Virus record (IMG/VR): IMGVR_UViG_3300042554_001774
Span: 27,021-91,020 of that record
From: a virus
Length of the DNA stretch: 64,000 bases
Reading direction: 5' to 3' (one strand)
Under the pieces are notes generated by a model that did not search any database, had not been told where the DNA came from, and worked only from the letters and a program-made list of their open reading frames with translations. Below are positions 10,093-18,757 of the stretch, one piece after another. How positions within the stretch are numbered: the stretch's first letter is position 1; the number at the start of each line of letters is the position of its first letter. The position numbers and the translations under genes are program-made.

Positions 10093-10823
10093 TATTCCTC
10101 CGTGTACTCGTCAGCTTTGGGGTCGTATTCAGTATCTTCCCCTGTATTATTCTCTTCTGGAAATTTTTCTATTTCCGAATACTCGGCATCGATAATGACG
10201 CCGCCCTTTTCGAGGATCTCAGTGACAAGTGACGGGTCGGCTTTGATGCACGCCAGAAACACTTTCCTTCTTATGCCTCTGTCTGATACGGCTTGCGCGA
10301 TGACTGCCGTTTGCAGTGCTGGGTCTTCCGAGAACGCCTTGAGTGCGATATTAGCGAGGATTGACTCTAGATCCGCTTCATCCAGTGATCCAACATCGAG
10401 TTGCTTATCAGCGTCAGCGGCCTTGGCGTGTCGCGAGATCAGGTCAAACCAGTCCTTTCGGAGGTTGAGGCTTGGCTCGTAGAATTCCTTCTCCTCGATG
10501 GATAGGCCATTGCCGAGAGCTTTTTGGAACTCTTCATGCATCAGCTTGGCAAAGCCTTCATGCCCGCCAACTTCGGCAAAAAAAGAGGACATGACCATTG
10601 GCATGGCCTGTCCGTCTTTGCCTTTATCTTTTAGTGCTGCTAGAAGCTTCGTTGCAGCGCGGGTGCGGACCCTGCTTTCGGATCTGGTGATTATGCCTTT
10701 GGCTTGGTCGTTGTGATCCATAATACAATCTCGGCACAGTCCACTTGTTAGTTCGGCATTCCTGAAGACAAAGCCGCACGTCATGCAGTGCGAGTGCTGT
10801 TTATCTACCTTGGGCCAAACCAT
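10092..10823 (-). CDS. Zinc-finger protein, possible terminase small subunit
   Basis: 243 residues with the start at 10823 (GGAAG four bases upstream). The N-terminus has a four-cysteine zinc knuckle (HCMTCGF ... LCRDC). The rest is helical with an acidic C-terminus (EEN..GEDTEYDPKADEYTEE). Position immediately before terL suggests the DNA-recognition subunit of the packaging complex, but no small-terminase family was recognised. A terminator lies just upstream, so its level probably depends on readthrough. Confidence 0.55.
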   Translation of the reverse strand: MVWPKVDKQHSHCMTCGFVFRNAELTSGLCRDCIMDHNDQAKGIITRSESRVRTRAATKLLAALKDKGKDGQAMPMVMSSFFAEVGGHEGFAKLMHEEFQKALGNGLSIEEKEFYEPSLNLRKDWFDLISRHAKAADADKQLDVGSLDEADLESILANIALKAFSEDPALQTAVIAQAVSDRGIRRKVFLACIKADPSLVTEILEKGGVIIDAEYSEIEKFPEENNTGEDTEYDPKADEYTEE

Positions 10824-10834
10824 GTTTCTTCCAG

Positions 10835-10866
10835 AAAAAAAGGCGGGCAGCAACGAGCCACCCGCC
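10835..10866 (-). terminator. Rho-independent terminator between head and packaging genes
   Basis: On the minus strand a GC stem (GGCGGG pairing with CCCGCC, about 12-base loop) is followed by seven T. It ends 12 bases before the start codon of the zinc-finger gene. It would reduce transcription from the capsid genes into terminase and portal, matching the high need for capsid protein. Confidence 0.8.
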
Positions 10867-10915
10867 CTCTAGCGGCTTTCGTTACCGATTTAGCCGCCAT
10901 CCCCAGATTGTGTGA

Positions 10916-11116
10916 TTAGCTGTTGCCCTTCATGCCCTGCATTTTCAGCGGGCTTGACGACAGAGAGCCAATCGGTTCTGTTCCGACCTTATTTGGGAAG
11001 CCAGATGGCCGTGGAATCACGTTCTGGACCTTTCCCTTAGACAGGGCGACTTTCGCGTCTGCACGATTGGAATCGTTCAGCTTCGCGCCGCCCAGGTTCA
11101 TTTTTCCATTAGCCAT
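10916..11116 (-). CDS. Small basic head-region protein
   Basis: 66 residues, Lys/Asn/Gly/Ser-rich, no recognised family (begins MANGKMNLGGAK). AAGGAAG lies upstream of the ATG. Located between the decoration-like gene and the terminator at 10.85 kb; likely a minor head protein or head-completion peptide. Confidence 0.5.
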   Translation of the reverse strand: MANGKMNLGGAKLNDSNRADAKVALSKGKVQNVIPRPSGFPNKVGTEPIGSLSSSPLKMQGMKGNS

Positions 11117-11133
11117 GAGGTACTTCCTTGTTG

Positions 11134-12054
11134 TTAGGCTGCGACGAGTTCGTAAGTAATTAGCGCATGAACTGCAGTTGCGCCAGTCAAGTCACCACCA
11201 TCCTTAATGATGGTGATTGCAGTGTTTGCGTCACATGCAGCAAAGCTCGCGCCGTCAGCCAGGACTAGGCCGTTGGTGGCTGTTCCAATTCGCAGCACTA
11301 CACTGCGACCCAGACCGGCAATCTTAGCGTCCATGAGCGATACGGGTGACGAGGATTGCGTTCCACGCACCAGTATCCCAGTGATTCCTGCGGTTGTTCC
11401 GCCGACCGCAATCAATGACAGGTCGTGCAGTCTGTATTTATATCCAGGTACTGCTGGTAGCAGTGTTGCGCCAGCATTGACATTTGCAGTGGTCGTCTCG
11501 ACCCTAGCAGTCTGGACTACACCAGCAGCGGCTGCTGGTCGTGCTGTACTGAAGTCGCACGAGACGTCCGATAGCACATTGTTGGCCACTGCTTCGAGAG
11601 CCACGATGTTTCCTGCTGTTCCAGCCACCAGCTTGCCGCTGGTGCCGCACACGAGGTTTGCGCCTTTAGATACGGTCGCACCGCCAAGTCCTTCAATGCG
11701 GCTGGCCTTGGTGATGATCAGGAATAGCTCGTCGTCTGCAACGTCGGATGTTAGGAATGGATCGACGATGCCGCATGGGGCAGTGCCCGTGGTGCATTGA
11801 ACGACATCGGTGTCCATGCGAGTTCCGGAGGTGTCAGGTGTTACCAGAGACCCTGGCTTCAGCGCACCACCGCTCGTATTCTTAACCCACTTGGTCTTAA
11901 CTCGGCCACTATTCAAGACATAGAATATGTCGTTGGCTGAGTCATAACGCATTGCGACATCATCGCGCTCGTCACCAAGCAAGCCTGGTTCTTGAGCGGA
12001 GTCAGCCGCCGCTACTTTCTGCCCGAGGGCATATCTTCCGTGAAAACTAGACAT
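11134..12054 (-). CDS. Head decoration / DUF2190-like structural protein
   Basis: 306 residues. The first half contains VKTKWVKNTSGGALKPGSLV and a small-residue beta-rich region that resembles DUF2190-type capsid-associated proteins; the second half is alanine/threonine-rich beta-sequence (GYKYRLHDLSLIAVGG). It directly follows the major capsid gene on the transcript, the usual place for a head-stabilising protein. Assignment is by position and composition. Confidence 0.55.
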   Translation of the reverse strand: MSSFHGRYALGQKVAAADSAQEPGLLGDERDDVAMRYDSANDIFYVLNSGRVKTKWVKNTSGGALKPGSLVTPDTSGTRMDTDVVQCTTGTAPCGIVDPFLTSDVADDELFLIITKASRIEGLGGATVSKGANLVCGTSGKLVAGTAGNIVALEAVANNVLSDVSCDFSTARPAAAAGVVQTARVETTTANVNAGATLLPAVPGYKYRLHDLSLIAVGGTTAGITGILVRGTQSSSPVSLMDAKIAGLGRSVVLRIGTATNGLVLADGASFAACDANTAITIIKDGGDLTGATAVHALITYELVAA

Positions 12055-12081
12055 TTTGTATATTGCTCCTTGATTGACTGG

Positions 12082-13191
12082 TTATGCTGCGTAGTAAGCG
12101 CCGGTGTACTTGGGCTGATGGACATAGTTGCCCAAGAAGCCTACTAGGAATTGACTCAACTGGCTTTCTGTGGACCAATCAGTGTCAGTGAAGAACAGGT
12201 CGCTGTGTACTGAGTACAGGGCTGACGTTGATGGGTTGATCGCAAAGCCTTGACCTGCTGGGCAGTCAAAGTCGCTGGTGATCAAGGATCCACCGTAAGT
12301 CAGCGTGTCAGGGAAGCCTAGATTAGAGGCGTAATCGCTAACGCGAGTTCGCTCTCGTTCTTCCAGTCTGTCCTCGACGGCGCTGTACAATTCTTGCGAC
12401 AGCAACTGAACGACAGGAGCAGCGCCTTCGCCACCAGTGTGACGGATTGACTGAGTCATTCGTCGCATCGCTTTCAAGCAGTTAGCTGCCCATCCTGTCG
12501 ATGCGCCGATGCTGGCCGAGACGTTCATGATCTTGGGACTGTTGTAGTCATAATCGCTGGAGCCAGAACCAAGTGGCCAGTCAGTAAGTAGCGCGGCGCA
12601 TGGACGGCCTGATCCAATATTGTTGGACCATGTCCCGCCAATGGCTCCAAGAGCGATTGACAGTCCACCGTAGGTGGTTCCTGCGGTTGGCTTCATGATC
12701 CACTCAGTGGATGGTGAGCCAGGCGTGTCACCCTTCAAGAAGCTCTTGATCCCAGTCATGTACTGAGAGTTTGCTCCACTGTTGTCGATGTAGAACTGGC
12801 CGTTCAACTTGCGAGTCATCGCTCGAACCAAGCGGTCCATCTTCTTGCCAGCTTCGTCAACGATTGCTTGAGGCGAATCGCTGTTGATCATTTGGAATCG
12901 ACGACGCATAGTGTCGGTTGACTCTAGTTCGGCGTGCGAAATTCGCAGTTGCTCGTAAACTTGGGTTTCGTCCCATACGTGACGGTCGCTGCCAGTGATG
13001 GCACGAACCTTTGGCTCGCGTACTTCGATGTCCCAGACCATTTCTGGAGCCTTCATGTTCAGGATAACATTACCCTGGATTTCCATGAGCTTCAGCAAAA
13101 GGCGATTTCGGATGGTGTGATCGGTGGCTTCCTTAAAGTAGGCTGGCACCGTTACTTTGAGCGCGGCTAGCGCTTCAGCAATGGCATTCAC
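12082..13191 (-). CDS. Major capsid protein (HK97-type)
   Basis: 369 residues, starting at GTG 13191 with AAGGAG nine bases upstream. Size, position between scaffold and terminase genes, the N-terminal helical arm, the VWDETQVYEQLRISHAELE segment and the C-terminal beta-strand core (DTLTYGGSLITSDFDCPAGQ, ending PKYTGAYYAA) fit the HK97-fold shell protein of tailed phages. No N-terminal protease or prohead-protease gene was seen, so the delta domain may be absent or the separate scaffold does the job. Confidence 0.75.
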   Translation of the reverse strand: MNAIAEALAALKVTVPAYFKEATDHTIRNRLLLKLMEIQGNVILNMKAPEMVWDIEVREPKVRAITGSDRHVWDETQVYEQLRISHAELESTDTMRRRFQMINSDSPQAIVDEAGKKMDRLVRAMTRKLNGQFYIDNSGANSQYMTGIKSFLKGDTPGSPSTEWIMKPTAGTTYGGLSIALGAIGGTWSNNIGSGRPCAALLTDWPLGSGSSDYDYNSPKIMNVSASIGASTGWAANCLKAMRRMTQSIRHTGGEGAAPVVQLLSQELYSAVEDRLEERERTRVSDYASNLGFPDTLTYGGSLITSDFDCPAGQGFAINPSTSALYSVHSDLFFTDTDWSTESQLSQFLVGFLGNYVHQPKYTGAYYAA

Positions 13192-13256
13192 AGGTTGATA
13201 CTCCTTACTGTGTTATGTTGCCTGGCCAGCCTCATGCCGACCAATGGGGTTGTCCG

Positions 13257-14498
13257 CTAGTTTCTCCACCCGCTGACCCGCTCGGCGTTCTCTGGATTCA
13301 TTCGAACCATATTTGCCAGGCGAAGCGTTGGGAGAGTTTTCGATACATGCCCAACGTCTGCCGCTGGGGTTTGTTGATTTGGTACTGGCTGTCTGTTGTC
13401 AGCCAAGAGTCGTTTTTGCTGCGCCTGAGTTAGGACGGGTGCTGGCTCGGCGACTGCTGCTTGTGCTTGTGCTTGTTGAGTCCCTGCTGTCGCGAACTCA
13501 AGTGCGAGTTGTCGCAGTGTGATTTCTGGAGCGCCGGGAAGTTGTGTTCGCAATTGCGAAAGCTTGTTCTTGAAAGTGCTTCCCGCTTTAGTCCAGGCAA
13601 CGTCGCCGGATCCGAAGAAGTCTTGTTTTGGCTCGCCGTTTGCGTCCAAGTGGAACAGGACAGACTTGTTTACTTCGTGCCACTGCTGGAGTGACTGCCT
13701 GCTCTGTCGCTCTTGCTCGGCCTGGACGTAACTCTGTCGCTCTTGCTCGACTCGGGAGTTCATCTCAGCAAACCTGGCTTCGATGATTCTCTGTGCCTTT
13801 TCCTCGGCGATTTTCTCGATAATCTCTTTGCTGTCTTCGACTACTGCCATCGGGTTCCGTAGGAGCATGTCAGCCTGCTCTCGGGATGCCCTTTCGTACT
13901 CGTTGATTGTACGGGCTGCATCGATACTCACCGCGCCGAATGAAGTAATTGGCTTGGCGTAACCACTGTCATCGCGTTCGACGTAGTTTTCCAGTAGTGG
14001 ATCATACTTCTGCAGCTCACGGAACCGTCTCGCGATTTGTTGCGATTGAGTCTCTGGTCCCGTTGGTTGAGAATGTCCTGTTGTGTCCTGAGGGGCAGCC
14101 GCAGACTGAGCGGGTTGACTCTGAGAAGCTCTAAGCTGTTCTAACTCGTCCCTGAGTCGCGCTGCTTCCGACATAGCTTGCGAACCCGCCAAAGCGCGAG
14201 AGATGACGCTTTCGTAGAGTTCTGCAGGATCAGTCCCTTCATCGACAGTGATACCCTTCTGTCTGAGAAGGTCTTCAAACCTGATGGCCGCCTCTGAAGG
14301 CTGGCCCTGCCCCTGGTCTAAAACTGAAGCGGCATCCGTGCCTTCTACTGTCTCTATTCCCGGCGACAGTGCTTCAGTTGTAACCTGCGATACTTCCTCG
14401 CTAACCGTTGTAGCTGCAGTATCGCTTGTTTGAGTTGTGTCTGCTTGTGTTTTGCTGCTGGACATAAAGTCCGCAAAACGAAGTTCTTGGGATGTCAT
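13257..14498 (-). CDS. Scaffolding protein
   Basis: 413 residues, very rich in Gln, Ala, Glu and Ser, with little hydrophobic core. Long coiled-coil stretch at about residues 190-280 (EIIEKIAEEKAQRIIEARFAE, then repeated EQERQS). Disordered N-terminal half (SQPAQSAAAPQD..). Immediately upstream of the capsid gene, the classical place for the scaffold that shapes the procapsid. First gene of the virion operon. Confidence 0.75.
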   Translation of the reverse strand: MTSQELRFADFMSSSKTQADTTQTSDTAATTVSEEVSQVTTEALSPGIETVEGTDAASVLDQGQGQPSEAAIRFEDLLRQKGITVDEGTDPAELYESVISRALAGSQAMSEAARLRDELEQLRASQSQPAQSAAAPQDTTGHSQPTGPETQSQQIARRFRELQKYDPLLENYVERDDSGYAKPITSFGAVSIDAARTINEYERASREQADMLLRNPMAVVEDSKEIIEKIAEEKAQRIIEARFAEMNSRVEQERQSYVQAEQERQSRQSLQQWHEVNKSVLFHLDANGEPKQDFFGSGDVAWTKAGSTFKNKLSQLRTQLPGAPEITLRQLALEFATAGTQQAQAQAAVAEPAPVLTQAQQKRLLADNRQPVPNQQTPAADVGHVSKTLPTLRLANMVRMNPENAERVSGWRN

Positions 14499-14670
14499 TT
14501 GTACTCTACTGGGGGATAGTGTCGCTTTGCCATCGCTCGGGTGGCTTTAATGCGATTTATTCCCCAAGTGGAGTCAGTGACTAGAAAGCTCCCGAATTGA
14601 GTATCAAAAAAATAAAAAAATCGAAAAAGGAATAATGTGTAGGCAATGGTTCTTTTTAAGAAAGGTGTTT
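14499..14670. promoter_or_regulatory. Divergent control region between virion operon and HTH gene
   Basis: About 170 bases with no gene, separating the leftward scaffold gene from a rightward HTH gene. The right half is an A-rich tract (14607-14635). A late promoter for the virion genes must lie here or be supplied by readthrough, but I could not find a convincing sigma70 pair, which would fit use of a phage-specific factor. Confidence 0.4.
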
Positions 14671-14883
14671 ATGGACAGTATTCCTCCAACGGAAGAGTGG
14701 CTATCAGCTAAGGAAGTGGCGGCAATCTTTGGCGTCAGCGTGTCTCGGGTTTATTTTGCGCATAGTACTGGACGCAGGAATTCGTCTGGATCGCTAGTGC
14801 GGCTGACTATGTTTCGGACTCTGTCCGGACTGGCTACGACCAGGAAGCTCGTGGATGAGTTCCTGCTGAAGCTGAATGGTTAG
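14671..14883 (+). CDS. Helix-turn-helix DNA-binding protein
   Basis: 70 residues from ATG 14671 (AAAGG upstream; an earlier ATG at 14635 is in frame). Residues 9-30 read EWLSAKEVAAIFGVSVSRVY, a clear helix-turn-helix of the excisionase/MerR-like type. The C-terminus (TTRKLVDEFLLKLNG) matches the wing-plus-tail of short Xis-like proteins. Overlaps the DUF1289 gene by 8 bases. May regulate the virion operon it diverges from, or assist the neighbouring serine recombinase as a directionality factor. Confidence 0.7.
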   Translation: MDSIPPTEEWLSAKEVAAIFGVSVSRVYFAHSTGRRNSSGSLVRLTMFRTLSGLATTRKLVDEFLLKLNG

Positions 14884-15070
14884 AAGCCCATGCACTGGAA
14901 ATTGTATCTTATGTGATACAATATGCATTGGCTGTGGCAGGACTCTCGATGAGATATTTCGATGGCGCGCTATGCGCGACTGCGAGAAGCTCGAGGTTTT
15001 GAGGCGGACGGGAGCACTGGACTGTGAGTCCACTTCCAGCGATGAATCAGCCGAAGGTGATCCGCGCTAA
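14876..15070 (+). CDS. DUF1289 (YdhL-like) cysteine-rich protein
   Basis: 64 residues. The N-terminus SPCTGNCILCDTICIGCGRT has five regularly spaced cysteines followed by LDEIFRWRAMRDCEKLEVL, the signature of the DUF1289 family of small, probably metal or Fe-S binding, bacterial proteins. ATG 14876 overlaps the stop of the HTH gene. A perfect small palindrome (TTGTATC, six bases, GATACAA) lies inside the gene at 14902-14921. The 3' end overlaps the convergent recombinase by about 100 bases. Confidence 0.75.
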   Translation: MVRSPCTGNCILCDTICIGCGRTLDEIFRWRAMRDCEKLEVLRRTGALDCESTSSDESAEGDPR

Positions 15071-16397
15071 ATGGCTTCTTGAGGCTGAGTCTTGCCTTGT
15101 GTTTGCACTTGCCCCACAAGCTGCTGCCAATCATCTCGTGCATGATGTCTATCTGTCTCAGCCTGCGCTGCACATAGGATCGCTTGAGCATTGTCAGATT
15201 GGCCTTGACGCCTAGTTCCCTGGCCTTGATGGCTATGATCATGTCCTCGATTTGAGTGGTAGACAATCCGAGTTCGTACTTCATGACCCATATCTGACCG
15301 GCTTGAAGCAGTTGCTTCTTATCGACAGCCAGTCTCTTTTGGTGTTCGCTAATCTGTTCTATTTTGAATCCAGCGCGAGGGAGTCCATTTGGCCTTCCGT
15401 TTGCTTGGCACCATGCAGCAGTTTCCTTGTTTCGATTAGACTTCATCTGGCTTTCTAATTGTGCAATTGAAGCCATCAGCGATATCCATTCCTTACCCTG
15501 CCCTGTGTCTGTCCTGATTCGCTCGCAGACGAAGTGAACGTAAGCGCCTTTTCGCTGTATCTCGGCTATTGTCTTCATGGCGTCCAGGGTATTTCGCCAC
15601 CCTCGATCCATTCGGTAGATAACGACGTCATCCCCTGGCTGCAGGTCGTTCATAAGCCGCTTACCGGCCTCTCGCTCCATAAATGGCACTGAGAAGGCGC
15701 TAATGGCAGGATCGGAGTAAACTGGCCCTACAGGGCACTGTAGCTTCTCTGCGAGGTCCTCTGCGTATTTGGCATTGGCAGTGCCTTGCCACTTCAGGCC
15801 GAGCCCTGAGACGTACTGTGGCTCTGTGGATACACGTTCGTACATGCGGATCGTGCCTGTTGGTCGCTCCGTTTTGATCTTTTGAGGCAGGACGAATTCG
15901 CTATTCATCCATTTGACTTTTGGCTTCGTGTTTGACGATTGCGAGTTTTGAAGCCTCTTGATTAGTAGTGCTTCTCTAATTCGCTCGCTTGTCACATCAG
16001 AAGCGTATTGAGCCATAGCGGCTAGGATATTCGCCTGTAGCTTCCCGGAGGCTGTGGTCGTGTTGATCTGGTTGTTGATGAAATGCACGAAGATACCCTT
16101 CTCCTCGAAGAAGTGCATCAAGTTGCAGAAGTCTCTCAGGTTTCTGCATAGTCGGTCGATCTGCAAGCATATAACGTGGTCGCCCGGCTTTACCTGCTCG
16201 ATGATGCGACCACCACCTGGGCGGCCCGCAAAGGATTTGCTCCATGCGCTGACGCCAGCATCAGTAACCACAACTTGCTCAGCCTCTGGTATAACCGAAG
16301 TGGCATAATTGGTTGTCCTGACCATTTGGTCTGGTATACTGATGTCAGAGGCTTTGGAGTCCTTATGGCTAACGCGATTGTAAAGGAATGCTTTCAT
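14970..16397 (-). CDS. Serine recombinase with two catalytic domains in tandem
   Basis: 475 residues. Domain 1 (about 1-150) has YNRVS with Ser10, then DRLCRN at 81-86 carrying the family's arginine pair; domain 2 (about 182-330) has YERVS with Ser190, then DRGWRN at 264-269. Both have the following helices (SGKLQANILAAMAQ; TGQGKEWISLMASIAQLE). A basic C-terminal tail probably binds DNA. Resolvase/invertase proteins normally have one such domain, so this is a duplication and fusion. No Shine-Dalgarno precedes ATG 16397, which overlaps the start codon of the divergent sigma-like gene (CATG). Confidence 0.85.
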   Translation of the reverse strand: MKAFLYNRVSHKDSKASDISIPDQMVRTTNYATSVIPEAEQVVVTDAGVSAWSKSFAGRPGGGRIIEQVKPGDHVICLQIDRLCRNLRDFCNLMHFFEEKGIFVHFINNQINTTTASGKLQANILAAMAQYASDVTSERIREALLIKRLQNSQSSNTKPKVKWMNSEFVLPQKIKTERPTGTIRMYERVSTEPQYVSGLGLKWQGTANAKYAEDLAEKLQCPVGPVYSDPAISAFSVPFMEREAGKRLMNDLQPGDDVVIYRMDRGWRNTLDAMKTIAEIQRKGAYVHFVCERIRTDTGQGKEWISLMASIAQLESQMKSNRNKETAAWCQANGRPNGLPRAGFKIEQISEHQKRLAVDKKQLLQAGQIWVMKYELGLSTTQIEDMIIAIKARELGVKANLTMLKRSYVQRRLRQIDIMHEMIGSSLWGKCKHKARLSLKKPFSADHLRLIHRWKWTHSPVLPSASKPRASRSRA

Positions 16398-17085
16398 GGG
16401 TAAACGTCGAAAAGGAGGGATGTTTTCACCGAGTCCCTATGTGACTGGTGCGAAGCAAATGTCAACTGGAGAGGAATTGCAAGCGATTGCCGTATACCAG
16501 AAGACGAGAGATGGTAGTTTAGCGGAATCGGTACTTAAGTCAAGGGCCTCTTGGGTGCAGAGTATCATTGCTAATATACCCATGCCCAGCTTTGCTGACA
16601 TGGATACGGTGTTTTCTGATGTCATGCTGGCCGTCTATGAGTCGCTCTCGAACTACGATGAATCCAAGGCGGCCCTGTCCACATACCTCTGGAGGGTTAT
16701 CTATAATTCTGCACTGACCAGCGCCAAAGAGCAGGATACAAATGCTGAGCAGTTTACCCCTGAACTGATCGTCGATGAGGCCGTTGATTACTCTGAGTGC
16801 ATCGAAAACGCCCGAAAGGTCATCTTGAATACACCCCCCGAGATGCTCAATGAGCGATCCAGAAAGGTTGCGCACATGATGCTCAAGGGTTACTCCGTTC
16901 AGGAGATAGCAAGCACCTTAGACGTGACCAAGTCCGTTGCCGGTGAGATAATCACCAGCATACGTCGATACATCGCTTGGTGCATGGTCAAGCAGAATCT
17001 ATCTGCAGAGCCGGTCATTAGCGACAGCGATCTTATGGATCTGGCTGAGGAGCATGAGCGGGCCAATGTGACCAAATGGCGGTAG
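16396..17085 (+). CDS. Sigma-70 family-like transcription factor
   Basis: 229 residues. The arrangement is that of ECF/sporulation-type sigma factors: a region-2-like segment (MDTVFSDVMLAVYESLSNYDESKAALSTYLWRVIYNSAL; acidic/aromatic, about residues 68-108) and a region-4 helix-turn-helix (LKGYSVQEIASTLDVTKSVAGEIITSIRRYI, about 163-195). AAAGGA lies 8 bases before ATG 16396. Probably directs host RNA polymerase to middle or late phage promoters. Converges on phoH with only 3 bases between stops. Confidence 0.75.
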   Translation: MGKRRKGGMFSPSPYVTGAKQMSTGEELQAIAVYQKTRDGSLAESVLKSRASWVQSIIANIPMPSFADMDTVFSDVMLAVYESLSNYDESKAALSTYLWRVIYNSALTSAKEQDTNAEQFTPELIVDEAVDYSECIENARKVILNTPPEMLNERSRKVAHMMLKGYSVQEIASTLDVTKSVAGEIITSIRRYIAWCMVKQNLSAEPVISDSDLMDLAEEHERANVTKWR

Positions 17086-17088
17086 TGG

Positions 17089-17745
17089 TTAGTCCGGCCC
17101 TAATCTCTCTAGGATCAATGGGATCAATGGGTGCCTGACGCTACTGGCTATACTGGAGAAGTGAAAGTGCTGGATTCCATCTATCCCAGAGAGTAATGTG
17201 GCAGCCCGGAACAGGCCGCTGTCTCTGATGTCTGCTTGCTCAATGTCGCCGCACATGATCAGCTTGGATCCTATGCCTATTCGCGTCAGCAGTAGCCTCA
17301 TTTGTCGTATATTGGCGTTCTGCGCCTCATCGACGACTAAGACGGTGTTCTTTAGCGTCCTGCCGCGCAAGTACGCCATAGCGACAATCTCTGATGCGAT
17401 CTTTTGATCTGGTGCGTACTCCTTGATCGTGTCTGTCAGTGGATGCAAGAATGGCGACATCTTTTCGATGATGCCTCCAGGTATTGCCCCGATTTCTTCC
17501 CCGCAGGCTTCAACTGCCGGTCTTGTCAGTATCAGCTTCTTTCCCTCATGGGATAGGATGTAGTCAATTGCACAGGCTATTGCCGTGTATGTCTTTGAGC
17601 ATCCTGCCGGTCCTGTCAGAAATGTTATGTCGTTTTTCTGACACGCTGCGTATGCATCTGCTTGTTCTTGAGTAACTGGTCGAAAGTGCGGTCTGTTCAC
17701 GGTGTGACCTTCCGTAGTCGAGTAGAGTTTCTTTCTCTTAGACAT
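17089..17745 (-). CDS. phoH: PhoH-like ATPase
   Basis: 218 residues, the full PhoH core. Walker A GPAGCSKT (about residue 45), Walker B VLVVDEAQN (about 138), sensor segment IMCGDIEQADI and the C-terminal SSVRHPLIPLIL. Frequent in phages; probably an RNA-linked helicase/ATPase, often beside nuclease genes. Start overlaps the preceding zinc-ribbon gene. Confidence 0.9.
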   Translation of the reverse strand: MSKRKKLYSTTEGHTVNRPHFRPVTQEQADAYAACQKNDITFLTGPAGCSKTYTAIACAIDYILSHEGKKLILTRPAVEACGEEIGAIPGGIIEKMSPFLHPLTDTIKEYAPDQKIASEIVAMAYLRGRTLKNTVLVVDEAQNANIRQMRLLLTRIGIGSKLIMCGDIEQADIRDSGLFRAATLLSGIDGIQHFHFSSIASSVRHPLIPLILERLGPD

Positions 17746-17980
17746 TGTCGTCTTGTTCCTCTTGGATGTGCGCTGTTTGGAAGCTTTCTTTACACAGTGG
17801 GCACACCACGATGCTTGGGTGTGTTTCGACTATAGCGCCACCCCCGTCTTCTGATCTTGCGTTGTACTCGTTATTGAGCTGCTCCTCGGAGATGACTTTA
17901 ATCACGGGATGAACGTAGTTCATTGTCCCGCAGCTATCGCATATCCATGCGAAGACTTCGAATAATTCTGCCACTCTCAT
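17738..17980 (-). CDS. Small zinc-ribbon protein
   Basis: 80 residues from ATG 17980, which overlaps the stop of the primase gene (ATGA). Two CxxC pairs, WICDSCG and VVCPLC, about 40 residues apart form a likely zinc ribbon. Sits between primase and phoH in the replication operon. Confidence 0.65.
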   Translation of the reverse strand: MRVAELFEVFAWICDSCGTMNYVHPVIKVISEEQLNNEYNARSEDGGGAIVETHPSIVVCPLCKESFQTAHIQEEQDDNV

Positions 17981-18756
17981 GCGCTTGCAATCCTTTGCTT
18001 TTCTTGATAGACCCGCCGAACCTTGGTGATAATCTCGTGGGAACTCCACGGTGGGGATACATTGCGACCATGCCATAGGATTACTTCATGGATCGCTTCT
18101 GTTTCGCTTAATCCAGCCTCGATGCAGACCATCGTGGCGTGGTATGTTTTTACGTCTCTCTCGCCCTCGGATGCTCTGATTGTGCCTAGCACTGCCTGAG
18201 CGCTGCGAACGTGGTTGCCAATAACCGCATGAGACACGCCCGCTGACTCCGGTCTCCAGCCCATGTTGAACACTGGTAGGTTTCCTGGCATGATCCACTT
18301 TGCGTCAAGGTTGCCAGTGCAAATGCAGACTTGATACTGAAATCCCTTGACGATACTTGGCGGCATTAGGCAGTAGCTCTTGTCTCCCTTGACATCGTAG
18401 GTAAACCCTTCAGGGGCCTCGATCTTGGAGTTTGACTTAACGTAGATGCCTGGGTGCCGGTAATAGAAGTGCATTCCCTTGCGCGATCTTACTCTCAGTG
18501 GAGTTCTTGGCCTATGCTGCAGCCAGGACTTGTAAGATTCCTTTGTGTCGCAGTCGATGACCACGTATCCATTTTCTGCGCCGGTCAGCATTGCAATGTT
18601 GACGCCTCTGAATCTCCACTTCCTTAGCGGGTTGCCAATCAGGTTGCCCCATTCCGTAGTGGGTATTTTAGTCTCCATGCCAATAGGGATGACGCTCATT
18701 CCTCGGCTTAGCATTAGGCTGGCCACTTCGCTGACTCTGTCGCATATCACAGACAC
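17977..18756 (-). CDS. Bifunctional primase-polymerase (prim-pol) N-terminal domain protein
   Basis: 259 residues starting at GTG 18756, six bases after a strong AAGGAGG. Residues 15-170 carry prim-pol landmarks: VIPIGMETKIPTTEWG, VVIDCDT (catalytic Asp pair), RVRSRKGMHFYYRHP (nucleotide-binding His) and YDVKGDKSYCLMPPSI. The C-terminal helical part resembles small primase-associated domains. Would make primers for replication. No helicase domain is fused, matching the separate helicases nearby. Confidence 0.8.
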   Translation of the reverse strand: MSVICDRVSEVASLMLSRGMSVIPIGMETKIPTTEWGNLIGNPLRKWRFRGVNIAMLTGAENGYVVIDCDTKESYKSWLQHRPRTPLRVRSRKGMHFYYRHPGIYVKSNSKIEAPEGFTYDVKGDKSYCLMPPSIVKGFQYQVCICTGNLDAKWIMPGNLPVFNMGWRPESAGVSHAVIGNHVRSAQAVLGTIRASEGERDVKTYHATMVCIEAGLSETEAIHEVILWHGRNVSPPWSSHEIITKVRRVYQEKQRIASA

Positions 18757-18757
18757 A

